Positions 45,640-53,968 of a DNA stretch of 64,000 bases are shown in pieces. Each line of letters starts with the position of its first letter. Position 1 is the stretch's first letter. Source of the stretch: CALJTV01 sp034435835 (GTDB lineage: Bacteria > Chloroflexota > Dehalococcoidia > GIF9 > UBA5629). The stretch covers positions 124,001 through 188,000 of the forward strand of contig DAOTWF010000030.1 in NCBI GenBank assembly GCA_034435835.1, read 5' to 3'. The translations under genes and the position numbers were made by a program. The notes under the pieces are model-generated. The model had not been told where the DNA came from. It saw only the letters and a program-made list of their open reading frames with translations, and searched no databases.

Positions 45640-45648
45640 TGGTATAAT
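45640..45648 (+). promoter_or_regulatory. Extended -10 promoter of rsfS
   Basis: TGGTATAAT, an extended -10 (TGnTATAAT). Start near 45655, about 6 nt before the TTG start. A TTGACA at 45626 is only 11 bp upstream of the -10 and so cannot be its -35. Confidence 0.55.
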
Positions 45649-45660
45649 GTTTACGTCGCG

Positions 45661-46020
45661 TTGGAACGACAAACCCCTAAGTCGATAGAGATCGCCAGAA
45701 AAGCTGTCGAGATAGCCTCGGACAAGCAGGCTAACAATATTGTCGTCCTGGATATCAGAGAAGTCAGTTCCTTCGCCGATTACTTTGTCGTCTGTAGCGG
45801 TGACAGCGACCGTCAGCTCGATGCCATCTGGCAAGAGATCAACGAGAGGCTGAAACAGGATGGTGTGGCACCCTACCGCATCGAGGGCACGGCTGATTCG
45901 GGCTGGATCGTCATCGACCTGGGCGATGTGGTGGTGCATATCTTCTCTAAAGCGCTGCGCGAATATTACAAGCTGGACGAGCTCTGGCACCAAGCAACGC
46001 CAGTGCTAAAAATTCAGTAA
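45661..46020 (+). CDS. rsfS: Ribosome silencing factor RsfS
   Basis: A 119-residue protein that binds ribosomal protein uL14 and blocks subunit joining under starvation. The family core is present: IARKAVEIASDKQANNIVVLDIRE, DYFVVCSGDSDRQLDAIW near residue 38, GWIVIDLGDVVVHIFS near residue 80 and REYYKLDELW at the end. Length is typical (105-120). Start TTG 45661, the first possible in frame, lies only about 6 nt past the predicted transcription start, so it is another near-leaderless gene. Convergent with ndk, 13 bp apart. Confidence 0.93.
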   Translation: MERQTPKSIEIARKAVEIASDKQANNIVVLDIREVSSFADYFVVCSGDSDRQLDAIWQEINERLKQDGVAPYRIEGTADSGWIVIDLGDVVVHIFSKALREYYKLDELWHQATPVLKIQ

Positions 46021-46033
46021 GATCCAGCAATAG

Positions 46034-46459
46034 TTACCCCTCCCAGCTCACCAGTTCCTCTGGAGAAAAAAAGAGGCTTATCTCCCTCTCAGCACTCTCC
46101 GGCGAATCAGAGCCGTGGACTAGGTTCTCCTGTATGTTCAGCCCAAAGTCCCCCCTTATGCTGCCCGGCGCAGCCTTAAGCGGGTCGGTGGCACCCATGG
46201 TCTGCCTGATAGCCTCGATCGCCCTCTCCCCTTCAAATACAGCAGCGATGATGGGACCCGAGGTGATATATTCGATAAGGTCTTCGAAAAAAGCCTTGCC
46301 CCTGTGGATTGCGTAGTGTCTTTCAGCTAGAGCCCTGTCCATGCGCAGCATCTTCATGGCTACAATTTTCAGCCCCCGCTTTTCCAGTCGTGAGATTATC
46401 ATCCCCGCCAGACCTCTCGTCATGGCATCGGGCTTTACCAGCACCAAGCTCCGTTCCAT
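46034..46459 (-). CDS. ndk: Nucleoside diphosphate kinase
   Basis: A 141-residue enzyme that transfers the terminal phosphate of ATP to other NDPs. It starts MERSLVLVKPDAMTRGLAG, and has the phosphate-site block NPLKAAPGSIRGDFG-type (DPLKAAPGSIRGDFGLN near residue 100) and the active-site His in NLVHGSDSPESA near residue 118. ATG 46459 is chosen because AAAGGAG sits 7 bp upstream; a TTG at 46480 is in frame but lacks a site. Part of the minus-strand run thiL-tsaE-tsaB-ndk, 37 bp after tsaB. Confidence 0.95.
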   Translation of the reverse strand: MERSLVLVKPDAMTRGLAGMIISRLEKRGLKIVAMKMLRMDRALAERHYAIHRGKAFFEDLIEYITSGPIIAAVFEGERAIEAIRQTMGATDPLKAAPGSIRGDFGLNIQENLVHGSDSPESAEREISLFFSPEELVSWEG

Positions 46460-46496
46460 CTCCGGACTCCTTTCAGACAAACTCTGTCCCTATATT

Positions 46497-47207
46497 TTAC
46501 CTGATCCTGCGCTGGGTAATCGGCGGTGGGCGCATGTACATCGGCTGTAGGGTCACCGGGTCGTCCGTCCTGCCCTCCTCTAACCTCTGCCAGCCCAACG
46601 CCGCCAGGTAACCAGCGCGCCTCAGCCGAGCAACCGGTTCCGCTATCAAAGCCCTGTCACCGAGCCTATCCCTGAGTACTTCAATGACCTGCGCCGTCAG
46701 TTCACCGCAGAACAGGGTACGCCCCTCTATCTGCCCGCATAGTGCCTCTGGCGTGACCAGACGCTCCTCACTGAGACACCGCCATCTGTCGGTTTGTTGA
46801 AAAAAAGCTACTGCCAGCTCCCCACGTCCAGCATTGTGGACCGCACATATGGGCATGCCTGTATGGGCAAAGGCATAAGCCTCAACCTCCAGAGTGCCCA
46901 CAGCCACCACAGGTATCCCCAGGGCAAAGGCAAACCCTTTGGCTGTGCTTACGCCTACCCTGAGCCCGTTGAAGCTTCCCGGACCCCTCGCCACAAACAC
47001 CGCCCTGAGTTCCTGCACGCTCGCTCTGAGTTTACGCAACAAATAGTCGATGCCCGGCACAAGCTCAGCAACATGGCTATTGCCCAGCTTCCAGGTAAGC
47101 TCCACCACCACCTCACCACCGCAGGAAAGCGCAACACTGCTGACATCGGTGGACGTGTCGATGGCAAGTTCGTACTTCTGCTCCTTTTGGGACTGTATAT
47201 CAGCCAC
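46497..47207 (-). CDS. tsaB: tRNA threonylcarbamoyladenosine biosynthesis protein TsaB
   Basis: A 236-residue ASKHA-fold protein that, with TsaD and TsaE, makes the t6A37 modification of ANN-reading tRNAs. It has LAIDTSTDVSSVAL near residue 14, HVAELVPGIDYLLRKL, and FVARGPGSFNGLRVGVSTAKGFAFA near residue 70, the TsaB landmark. The catalytic His pair of TsaD is absent, as expected for TsaB. Start GTG at 47207 with GGGGAGG upstream; overlaps tsaE by 8 bp. tsaD is not in the window. Confidence 0.94.
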   Translation of the reverse strand: MADIQSQKEQKYELAIDTSTDVSSVALSCGGEVVVELTWKLGNSHVAELVPGIDYLLRKLRASVQELRAVFVARGPGSFNGLRVGVSTAKGFAFALGIPVVAVGTLEVEAYAFAHTGMPICAVHNAGRGELAVAFFQQTDRWRCLSEERLVTPEALCGQIEGRTLFCGELTAQVIEVLRDRLGDRALIAEPVARLRRAGYLAALGWQRLEEGRTDDPVTLQPMYMRPPPITQRRIR

Positions 47208-47700
47208 GCCAATCCTCCCCCGCCAGTACAGAGCCCAGAGCGCTGACCATGCTTACATAGCGCTCGCCGCGGGGCTCAATGGTGATGGCGCGTTCGTCCT
47301 CAGAGACATGCTCCAGGGTAATCAACAGGTGCTCCTCAGGTAACAGCGCCATACCCTTATCCGCCCATTCGACGACGCACACTCCCCTACCGGAGAGATA
47401 GTCATCAAGACCTAAATCAGCGATCTCCTCAATGCGGTCGAGGCGGTAGAAGTCCACATGGTAAAAGGGCACCCTACCCTGGTATTCCCTTATTAGCACA
47501 AAGGAAGGGCTGGAGACATACTGCTGGACACCAAGCCCCCGCGCAATCCCTTGAGCCAGACAGGTCTTACCACTGCCCAGCTCGCCGACCAGCAGGAAAA
47601 CGTTCCCAGCTTCAGCTAGCTCCCCGAGATACTCTCCAAGCCGCCGGGTCTGCTCGGTGCTGCGAGATACGAGCCTTAACACAGTCGCTTTTCTGTTCAT
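47200..47700 (-). CDS. tsaE: tRNA threonylcarbamoyladenosine biosynthesis ATPase TsaE
   Basis: A 166-residue P-loop ATPase that binds the TsaB-TsaD complex. Walker A is GELGSGKTCLAQGIARGLG near residue 34; SPSFVLIREYQGRVPFYHVDFYRL near residue 60 and VVEWADKGMALLPEEHL near residue 99 complete the family pattern, the second holding the Walker B-like Glu-Trp. Start ATG 47700 (codon 47698-47700) overlaps the thiL stop as ATGA, with AGGT upstream. A longer frame from 47736 runs inside thiL and is not preferred. Confidence 0.95.
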   Translation of the reverse strand: MNRKATVLRLVSRSTEQTRRLGEYLGELAEAGNVFLLVGELGSGKTCLAQGIARGLGVQQYVSSPSFVLIREYQGRVPFYHVDFYRLDRIEEIADLGLDDYLSGRGVCVVEWADKGMALLPEEHLLITLEHVSEDERAITIEPRGERYVSMVSALGSVLAGEDWRG

Positions 47701-48704
47701 GGTTGTGACCTGAAATGCTCCCAGCCCCCACCCCATGCCATACTTTTTCCGGAGGCATCCACCAGTTCCACCTTTCCCGGCTCACCATCGCTGATTTCGC
47801 CGATAACGGTGACCGGACAGTCCATAGCCGCCCTAACATTTTCAATAACCTCACTGCGAGCAGTGAATAATAGCTCATAGTCCTCCCCTCCGGCTAGCAC
47901 CATCGCCTTGGCATCGCCCCGGAACCGCTGCCTGAGCACAGGGTGGACAGGCAGCGAGTCAACATATATTACCGCGCTCACTCCGCTCGCCTCGCAAATA
48001 TGGCCAAGGTCAGCCATAAGTCCATCGCTGATATCTATAGCTGTTCTGACACCGCTGCGCAGCAACATCTGCCCTTCTCTAACCCTGGGCAATGGCTGGA
48101 GGTATGCCCTCCGCAAGAGGCGGTATTCCCCAGGGGCAAAATCAGGCTTCTCCCGAAGCATCCTGAGTCCGGCTGCCGCAAGCCCTGAATAACCGGTAAG
48201 TGCCACCTGCTCACCAGGCAAGGCACCCGAGCGCCTGAGCACCGCGTCAGAAGCTGCGCTGCCCATGACCGTGACAGTTATCCCCACTTTGTCTGCGCTG
48301 GAAATATTGCCACCCACTATCGCCACCCCGAACTGGTTAGCCAACTCCACCATACCCAAGTACAAGCTGGAAACAGACTCGACCTCCACATCGCCCGGAA
48401 GCGCCAGCGATACCAAGGCATATTCCGGCACACCACCCATGGCAGCGATGTCGCTCAGATTTACCGCCAATGCCTTCCAACCCAGTTCCTCCCAAGTAGC
48501 AATGTCCAGGGTAAAATGGACACCTTCAATAAGACTGTCCGTGGTGGCAAGCTGTACCGGTGCTGACCCGCGCCAGACAGCAGCATCGTCGCCAATACCC
48601 ACAACCACCCTCTGCCACGATACCAACCGGCTTTCCCTCTCCCTGTTTACAACATCAGCTAAGATTTTGATTAAGCCGAACTCGCCTACGTCCCTTATCT
48701 TCAC
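47697..48704 (-). CDS. thiL: Thiamine-monophosphate kinase
   Basis: A 335-residue AIR synthase-fold kinase converting thiamine phosphate to thiamine diphosphate. It opens with DVGEFGLIKILADVV, followed by GIGDDAAVW near residue 32, the substrate-binding TTDSLIEGVHFTLD near residue 53, ALAVNLSDIAAMGGVPEYAL near residue 78, and GGNISSADKVGITVTVMG. The SDGLMADLGHICEASG block near residue 220 is the usual second nucleotide region. It completes the pathway begun by thiE at 1237. GTG start at 48704, at or next to the predicted transcript start. Confidence 0.95.
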   Translation of the reverse strand: MKIRDVGEFGLIKILADVVNRERESRLVSWQRVVVGIGDDAAVWRGSAPVQLATTDSLIEGVHFTLDIATWEELGWKALAVNLSDIAAMGGVPEYALVSLALPGDVEVESVSSLYLGMVELANQFGVAIVGGNISSADKVGITVTVMGSAASDAVLRRSGALPGEQVALTGYSGLAAAGLRMLREKPDFAPGEYRLLRRAYLQPLPRVREGQMLLRSGVRTAIDISDGLMADLGHICEASGVSAVIYVDSLPVHPVLRQRFRGDAKAMVLAGGEDYELLFTARSEVIENVRAAMDCPVTVIGEISDGEPGKVELVDASGKSMAWGGGWEHFRSQP

Positions 48705-48711
48705 ATCGTGG

Positions 48712-48717
48712 ATTATA
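48712..48717 (-). promoter_or_regulatory. -10 element of the thiL-tsaE-tsaB-ndk operon, leaderless
   Basis: Minus-strand TATAAT. The expected start, about 7 nt downstream, falls at 48705 or 48704, on the thiL GTG. The -35 is weak. Confidence 0.55.
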
Positions 48718-48786
48718 ACACATGCCGAATTTTCAGCCTATCGCACAAAACTAACTAAAAATTACAAAAAACAACATATAGGGATA

Positions 48787-48815
48787 TTGCATATGACAAC
48801 CACAAGTTATATAAT
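48787..48815 (+). promoter_or_regulatory. Promoter of the zinc-ribbon gene pair
   Basis: TTGCAT (48787-48792), 17-bp spacer, TATAAT (48810-48815). Leader about 22 nt with GAGGAG before the ATG at 48845. Confidence 0.65.
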
Positions 48816-48844
48816 GCAATCAAAGACCAGTGAGGAGATGGTAA

Positions 48845-49231
48845 ATGGAACAAAAGGTAAAGTGTCCCAACTGCGGGCAGGACACCCCTGCGGGGAAAAG
48901 GTTCTGCGGACACTGTGGAGCCCGGCTGATCGTCCAGATACCACAAAAGGTATGCCCTTCCTGTGGCGCTGAAAACCCGCCCGACCAGCAGTTCTGCACC
49001 ACCTGCGGGGCAAGGCTGGCTGTCCCGGTAGCAGCACCACCCGCCACAGAGCCAAAGCCCATGGCTAAACCCGGACAGGTGACTGTCAAGCCTACCTGGG
49101 GGTTAGCCTGGGGGCTATGGTGGCGCATGATGCTACTCTCCCTGCTCGTCAGCGTTGTGATCTATTTCATAGCCATGCTGGTGACGGCCGCTGCTTTTGG
49201 CTGGGTATGGAAATTGCCGTTCGGCTCATAA
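48845..49231 (+). CDS. Double zinc-ribbon membrane protein
   Basis: A 128-residue protein with two zinc-ribbon units near the N-terminus: CPNCGQDTPAGKRFCGHCGARL (residues about 6-27) and CPSCGAENPPDQQFCTTCGARL (about 36-57). A Pro/Ala-rich linker leads to a single transmembrane helix (about 95-118, LLSLLVSVVIYFIAMLVTA) and a short tail. Such small anchored zinc ribbons are widespread and mostly uncharacterised. Followed after 18 bp by a related protein, implying a functional pair. Strong promoter and GAGGAG ribosome site. Confidence 0.8.
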   Translation: MEQKVKCPNCGQDTPAGKRFCGHCGARLIVQIPQKVCPSCGAENPPDQQFCTTCGARLAVPVAAPPATEPKPMAKPGQVTVKPTWGLAWGLWWRMMLLSLLVSVVIYFIAMLVTAAAFGWVWKLPFGS

Positions 49232-49249
49232 GATAATGATGGTGTAAGA

Positions 49250-49831
49250 ATGGTGACTCAATCTGCCAGTTGTCCCTATTGCGCCGCCCCTGCGTCTGGC
49301 ATGAGATTCTGCACAAACTGTGGAACAGCGCTGCACACCTCGGTGGTCCAGCCCGGGGTAGTCTGCACAAACTGCGGTGCCCCCTCACTGGGAATGCAAT
49401 TTTGTACCAACTGTGGCGCAAGGCTGACCACACCACCACCTCCCCAAGCCCCCCCAGCTCCAACAGCAGAAGCTGCGCCGGTAGCTGGGAAGGAGACCGA
49501 GACATCACGTAAATACGCGGCGCTCAGATTCATAACTACCGTTTACCGTGTCCTCGGCTGGACACTACTTGTCGGCGGCAGCCTGCTCTCCATCGCTGCT
49601 GGTATTGTCATGACGATGAGTATGGATTTCCTGGGGCAGAGCCTGCCACAGTTCCGCCTGGCTGGAACCGAAGCCATAGTCGCCGCCATCGGGGGCGTCA
49701 TATTATCTGTGCTCTCAGGATTAGTTGCTCTAGCGTTCGCCGACGTCTGCTCGGTACTCATGGACATAGAGGCAAACACCAGAGCGCAAGCCGAAAGCTG
49801 TCACAGCCAGATAACCATGCCGCAGCGATAG
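49250..49831 (+). CDS. Double zinc-ribbon membrane protein with two transmembrane helices
   Basis: A 193-residue relative of the preceding gene. Two zinc ribbons occur near the start (CPYCAAPASGMRFCTNCGTAL, residues 8-28; CTNCGAPSLGMQFCTNCGARL, about 39-59). A low-complexity Pro/Ala linker (about 62-82) follows, then two predicted membrane helices (about 98-122 and 140-163) and a short cytoplasmic tail. The repeats inside the protein are closely similar, indicating internal duplication. Topology suggests the ribbons are cytoplasmic. No known function; the pair may form a membrane sensor or scaffold. Confidence 0.78.
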   Translation: MVTQSASCPYCAAPASGMRFCTNCGTALHTSVVQPGVVCTNCGAPSLGMQFCTNCGARLTTPPPPQAPPAPTAEAAPVAGKETETSRKYAALRFITTVYRVLGWTLLVGGSLLSIAAGIVMTMSMDFLGQSLPQFRLAGTEAIVAAIGGVILSVLSGLVALAFADVCSVLMDIEANTRAQAESCHSQITMPQR

Positions 49832-49842
49832 TTGCGAGCTTG

Positions 49843-50895
49843 TTAACTCGCTGGTGCAGACTCCTGGCTTAAGTATCTCTCCTTGCCCTCGCGGTACTGC
49901 CTGACATGCTCGGCTATCATCTCCCTGATAGGGAGCTGATAGGGGCATCTTTGCTCACACTCGCCACACTGGACACAGCCAGCCGCCTTTTCCATGACCT
50001 GTGCCCATGGACCAGCGAAGAGATTCTCGGGCCGTGAACGCCGTAACAGACTGGGGAATGTCATCACGGTGGATATAGCTATACCTTCTTTACACGGCTG
50101 ACAGTAGTCGCAGCGGTGACAGAACCTGCTGCCTAGCTCCCGCTTCAGCCTATGCATCTCATCTAGCTCCGCCGCACTCATCTCCACGGGACCTTCCATT
50201 ATCTGCACTATCTCTTCCGCCTCAGCAATCTTCTCTATGCCGCACAGTATCACCACATCGGGGAACTGGAGGAGGTATTTTATAGCTATCCGGACATTGG
50301 GTATCATGCCCCCAGCCAGCGGCTTCATGGCGATAAAGCCCATATCGTACCTCCGGCATAAGGGCAAGAGTTCGTCGGCAGCCTCAGAGGTGATGAAGTT
50401 GAAAGGGAACATTAAGGTCTCGAAACGTCCGGTCATCACCGCCTTTCTGGCAACGTCTATCTGGTGGGAGGTGATGCCGATGTGTTTCACCACGCCCTCC
50501 GCTCTAGCTTTCTCCACCACAGTCATCGGACCGTCCGGGGCAAGCACCTTCTCCAGGGTATTATCGTCGTTCACGCCATGAAACTGGTAAAGGTCTATAC
50601 ACTGCACACCGAGCCTCTCCAAGCTCAGTTTGAGGTGTTTCTCCACCCCCTCAGCCTTGCGGGAAAGGGACTTGGTGGCTATTACCAGTCCCTCCCTCCC
50701 CCCCGAGATAGCCTTGCCGATGCGCTCCTCGCTGGTGGTATAAGCATTGGCTGTATCTAAAAATTCGATGCCCAGTTCCAAGCACCTCTTTACCACGGCT
50801 ACCGCATCCTCCTCAGTCAGCCTTTGGATCGGTATACCACCAAAACCAAACTGGGAAACAACTAGTCCAGTCCTTCCAAGCCTTACTTTCCGCAT
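49843..50895 (-). CDS. Aldo/keto reductase with C-terminal iron-sulfur clusters
   Basis: A 350-residue AKR-family protein. The catalytic tetrad is recognisable: Asp and Tyr in FLDTANAYTTSEERIG near residue 46, Lys in VIATKSLSRK near residue 74, and His in DLYQFHGVND near residue 105. The C-terminal quarter carries CHRCDYCQPCKEGIAI near residue 275 and CVQCGECEQRCPYQLPI near residue 315, a ferredoxin-type domain with the last cluster typical of 4Fe-4S. This architecture is common in strict anaerobes. Substrate unknown. Starts at the first ATG. Confidence 0.88.
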   Translation of the reverse strand: MRKVRLGRTGLVVSQFGFGGIPIQRLTEEDAVAVVKRCLELGIEFLDTANAYTTSEERIGKAISGGREGLVIATKSLSRKAEGVEKHLKLSLERLGVQCIDLYQFHGVNDDNTLEKVLAPDGPMTVVEKARAEGVVKHIGITSHQIDVARKAVMTGRFETLMFPFNFITSEAADELLPLCRRYDMGFIAMKPLAGGMIPNVRIAIKYLLQFPDVVILCGIEKIAEAEEIVQIMEGPVEMSAAELDEMHRLKRELGSRFCHRCDYCQPCKEGIAISTVMTFPSLLRRSRPENLFAGPWAQVMEKAAGCVQCGECEQRCPYQLPIREMIAEHVRQYREGKERYLSQESAPAS

Positions 50896-51003
50896 GGTAC
50901 TCCTTCAACAGGTCATAATATCAGCAGGTCCTTTTGTCCCGGGCGCCGACCACAGGACTAGATTTTACAGAGTCCTGTCTGGAATGACAAATATATTGCT
51001 GTT

Positions 51004-51032
51004 TTGACTCATAGCAACGCATGCCCTACAAT
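51004..51032 (+). promoter_or_regulatory. Promoter of the nitronate monooxygenase-type gene
   Basis: TTGACT (51004-51009), 17-bp spacer, TACAAT (51027-51032). It excludes the upstream in-frame ATG at 51021. Confidence 0.7.
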
Positions 51033-51062
51033 ATCCCCAATAAAAACCAGGAGGAACCTCGC

Positions 51063-52175
51063 ATGATCAAATCAAGGTTGTGTGACCTGCTCGGGATCAG
51101 GTATCCCATAATACAAGCCGGGATGGGTCCATTCAGCAACAATAACCTGTGCGTGGCTGCAGCGAATGCCGGCGTGCTCGGACTCCTTTCCACCAGCGGG
51201 CTCTGGGAAAAGGACCGCCAACCGGTAATCTACAAAGCCTTCGTGGAGACCGCCGAGGCTGACTTTAATGACGATATGGCTACGGTGCTGGAAAAGGTGC
51301 TCAAGCGCACCCACAGGCTGGTTAAGGACAAGAAGGGCGTTTTCGGTATAAACGTCATGGTTTCGGCGGAGGTCATTCAGGCATCAACTGTACTCATTGA
51401 CAGAGCTATTAAGGTGCGCCAGGAAAACCCGGAGATGAAAGACACTTTTAAGGTCGTTTTCACTTCTGCCGGCGACCCCATGCCCTGGGGCGAGAAAATC
51501 AAGGGCGCCGGGTTTACCTGGATACACGTGGTCCCATCAGTGAGGGCTGCTCAGCGCTGCAAGAGGGCTGGGGTCGACGTCATAGTGGCTTCGGGACACG
51601 AAGGCGGCTTCCACATCGCCTGGGAGCCTGTCCACACCTTGGTCCTGTTGCCAGCAGTTGTCGATGCCGTCTCAGACGAGAAAACACTGGTGGTCGGCGC
51701 TGGCGGCTTCTGCGATGGCAGGACGCTGGCAGCAGCGCTGGTCTTGGGAGCAGACGGAGTCCAAATAGGGACCCGTTTTCTGGCAACTCAGGAGAGCGAC
51801 TTCCCGCCGCTATGGAAGGAGGCTGTGGTGGCTGCCGAGGACAGGGGCACACTGGTAGCCCGCGGTTTTGTGGGACCTGCCCGCTGGATAAAGAACCCGC
51901 GCAGCATTGAACATGCCAGAAACACACTCCAGAAGTCTCCCGGCGTTTTCCTGGGAATCCCTGATGACTATTCCACCATTGACACATCGCTGATTGATTT
52001 CGAGCGGGAGTCCATCAGGGCCACTTACGAAGGGAACAAGGAAAAGGCAATGATGGCTGCCGGGGAGGTTGCCCAGCGAATAACCGACCTACCCAAGGTC
52101 AACGACCTAGTACAGCAGATAGTTAAAGAGACAGAAACCGCCCTGAAGGAAGCTTCGAAAAGGGTCGTTGCATAG
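51063..52175 (+). CDS. Nitronate monooxygenase/2-nitropropane dioxygenase family flavoprotein
   Basis: A 370-residue FMN-dependent TIM barrel. LLGIRYPIIQAGMGPFS near residue 8 and AAANAGVLGLLSTSG follow the family N-terminus, DVIVASGHEGGFHI near residue 180 is the flavin/substrate region, and VGAGGFCDGRTLAAALVLGADGVQIGTRFLAT near residue 213 is the phosphate-binding stretch. Related proteins include FabK-type enoyl reductases, so the label covers a broad family. In a strict anaerobe an oxygen-using reaction is unlikely; an enoyl-CoA or 2-enoate reduction is the better guess. AGGAGG lies 8 bp before ATG 51063. Confidence 0.82.
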   Translation: MIKSRLCDLLGIRYPIIQAGMGPFSNNNLCVAAANAGVLGLLSTSGLWEKDRQPVIYKAFVETAEADFNDDMATVLEKVLKRTHRLVKDKKGVFGINVMVSAEVIQASTVLIDRAIKVRQENPEMKDTFKVVFTSAGDPMPWGEKIKGAGFTWIHVVPSVRAAQRCKRAGVDVIVASGHEGGFHIAWEPVHTLVLLPAVVDAVSDEKTLVVGAGGFCDGRTLAAALVLGADGVQIGTRFLATQESDFPPLWKEAVVAAEDRGTLVARGFVGPARWIKNPRSIEHARNTLQKSPGVFLGIPDDYSTIDTSLIDFERESIRATYEGNKEKAMMAAGEVAQRITDLPKVNDLVQQIVKETETALKEASKRVVA

Positions 52176-52282
52176 GACTTCTCAATTTACAGTCCTGCTC
52201 ACTACGCGGGCGCGCATCCGAGGACGGAGGAGCTCTCTTGCGAATTTTTTCCATGCAACGACAGAGCGGATAGCTGCCCCGC

Positions 52283-52312
52283 TTGACCTGTGATAGCAAC
52301 AGATGATACCTT
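52283..52312 (+). promoter_or_regulatory. Predicted promoter of the SDR cluster
   Basis: TTGACC (52283-52288) and TACCTT (52307-52312), spacer 18 bp, with an extended -10 TGA. Leader about 22 nt with AGGGGGAG. Confidence 0.45.
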
Positions 52313-52340
52313 GTGATAAAAATTTTTGAAAGGGGGAGAC

Positions 52341-53135
52341 ATGGACTTGACCAAAATATCAATGAAAGGGAAGGTGGCATTGATTAGCGGTGCCAGCCGC
52401 GGTATCGGCGAAGCCACTGCATATGCATTTGCTGACGCTGGTGCCGATGTAGTGGTCGCCAGCCGTAAATTACCCGACCTAGAGAAGGTCGCCGAGAAGA
52501 TAAGGGCTAAGGGGGTAAGGAGCTTGGCTGTAGCTTCGCACGTGGCTAAGCTCGAGGACTCCAAGAACCTTGTGGACACAGTGGTCAAGGAGTTCGGGCG
52601 CATTGACATCCTGTTTAACAACGCCGGTACTAACCCCTATATGGGACCCCTAATAGACGCCGAAGAGTGGGCATGGGACACGACCTTCAATGTGAACGTC
52701 AAGGGTCCCTTTTTCCTTGCCCAGCTTGTAGCTAGGGTGATGAAAGAGCAAGGTGGTGGCGTCATGATCAACACCGCCTCAGTAGCTGGTCTCAGGCCCG
52801 GAGCGCTAAATATCTACAGCGTTACCAAAGCGGCTTATATTATGCTCACCCAGGTTATGGCACGGGAATGGGGACCTTTGGGTATCAGAGTGAACGCTAT
52901 AGCGCCAGGGCTGATAAAGACCAGACTGAGTGAAGCGCTGTGGAAAGCTGCCGAACAGCGGGCTGCAGCCACAGGTGCGTCTGCGCTCCACATTGGTCAG
53001 CCAGAGGATGTAGCCGCCCTTGTCCTTTTCTTAGCTTCTGACCTAGCAAAGTTTATCCACGGTGCTGTGTTCGTCATAGACGGCGGCGAACTGGTGGGCT
53101 TGAGCACCGGCAGTTCTGTGGGTCCCGTTGAATAA
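52341..53135 (+). CDS. Short-chain dehydrogenase/reductase, first of three
   Basis: A 264-residue classical SDR. The cofactor motif is ALISGASRGIGEATAYAFA near residue 13, NNAGTNPY near residue 92, catalytic Ser in NTASVAGLRPG near residue 143, and Tyr/Lys in YSVTKAAYIML near residue 157. NADP- or NAD-dependent oxidation of a hydroxyacyl group is expected; the substrate is unknown. ATG 52341 follows AGGGGGAG; an upstream TTG is not supported. It is first of a tandem run of three SDRs with 25-bp and 1-bp gaps, so probably one operon for a three-step or multi-subunit pathway. Confidence 0.88.
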   Translation: MDLTKISMKGKVALISGASRGIGEATAYAFADAGADVVVASRKLPDLEKVAEKIRAKGVRSLAVASHVAKLEDSKNLVDTVVKEFGRIDILFNNAGTNPYMGPLIDAEEWAWDTTFNVNVKGPFFLAQLVARVMKEQGGGVMINTASVAGLRPGALNIYSVTKAAYIMLTQVMAREWGPLGIRVNAIAPGLIKTRLSEALWKAAEQRAAATGASALHIGQPEDVAALVLFLASDLAKFIHGAVFVIDGGELVGLSTGSSVGPVE

Positions 53136-53160
53136 ACGGAGCAATCGGGGAGCAACGGCA

Positions 53161-53967
53161 ATGCTGGAAGAAAAATTGAACCTCGAAGGACGGGTGGCAG
53201 TGGTCACCGGCGGTGGCGGTGGACTGGGCACCGCCATCTGTCTCTCGCTGGCTGAAGCCGGCGCTGATATTGTGGTCACCGATTTCCGCGCCGATGCCGG
53301 CGAAGCTACAGCCGCTAAAGTCAAGGAGACCACAGGAAGGAAAGCGGTCTTCTTCCCTGCTGACATTACCAAGCCGGAAGAGGTCAACGATATGATGTCC
53401 AAAGCCATAAACCAGTGGGGCAAGGTGGACATCCTAGTCAACTGCGCCGGCATCGTCCGCGGGGAAATACCCAAGCCCTTCTGGGAGATAACAGACTTCG
53501 ACTGGCACCGCGGCATAGACACCAACCTCAGCGGTGCCTTTTACTGTTCTCGGGCGGTAGCCAAACATATGGTGGACAGAAAGTACGGCAAGATAATCAA
53601 CGTCGCTTCCGGATTCGGCATGAGGGGACTGAAGGGCAACTTCATGTATAACACTGCTAAAGCCGGGGTGATACTGCTCACCATGTCAATGGCGCTAACG
53701 CTGGCTGAATACAACATCAGGGTAAACGCCATTGCCCCGGGGCTCTTCGAGACTATCGGTCCCAAAGAACGCTACGAGGCTTCAGGACGTTTCATCCCCA
53801 TGGGACGCGTGGGACAGCCCCCTGAGATAGGCGCTCTGGCTGTCTACCTCGCCTCCGACGCCTCCGACTACGCCACGGGGGAGGTGTTCTCCATCGATGG
53901 CGGCGCCCTTTTCAGCGGCTATGCCCCGATAAACTACATCCCGGTAATCCCTTTGAAGGAGAAATAA
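53161..53967 (+). CDS. Short-chain dehydrogenase/reductase, second of three
   Basis: A 268-residue classical SDR. The glycine motif is VVTGGGGGLGTAICLSLAEAG near residue 14 (given as VVTGGGGGLG plus AICLSLAEAG), an Asp two turns later (VVTDFRADAGEA) suggests NAD preference, NCAGIVRG near residue 94, catalytic Ser in NVASGFGMRG near residue 145, and YNTAKAGVILL for Tyr/Lys near residue 160. FSIDGGALFSGYAP at the end is the SDR C-terminal block. ATG 53161 with GGGGAG upstream. The TTG at 53128 overlaps the previous gene and is less likely. Confidence 0.88.
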   Translation: MLEEKLNLEGRVAVVTGGGGGLGTAICLSLAEAGADIVVTDFRADAGEATAAKVKETTGRKAVFFPADITKPEEVNDMMSKAINQWGKVDILVNCAGIVRGEIPKPFWEITDFDWHRGIDTNLSGAFYCSRAVAKHMVDRKYGKIINVASGFGMRGLKGNFMYNTAKAGVILLTMSMALTLAEYNIRVNAIAPGLFETIGPKERYEASGRFIPMGRVGQPPEIGALAVYLASDASDYATGEVFSIDGGALFSGYAPINYIPVIPLKEK

Positions 53968-53968
53968 C

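Noticed and set aside
48705..48844. TPP riboswitch upstream of thiL (and likewise thiE)
   Set aside because: The conserved CTGAGA and ACCTGA-type core elements are absent, and thiL appears leaderless, leaving no room for one.
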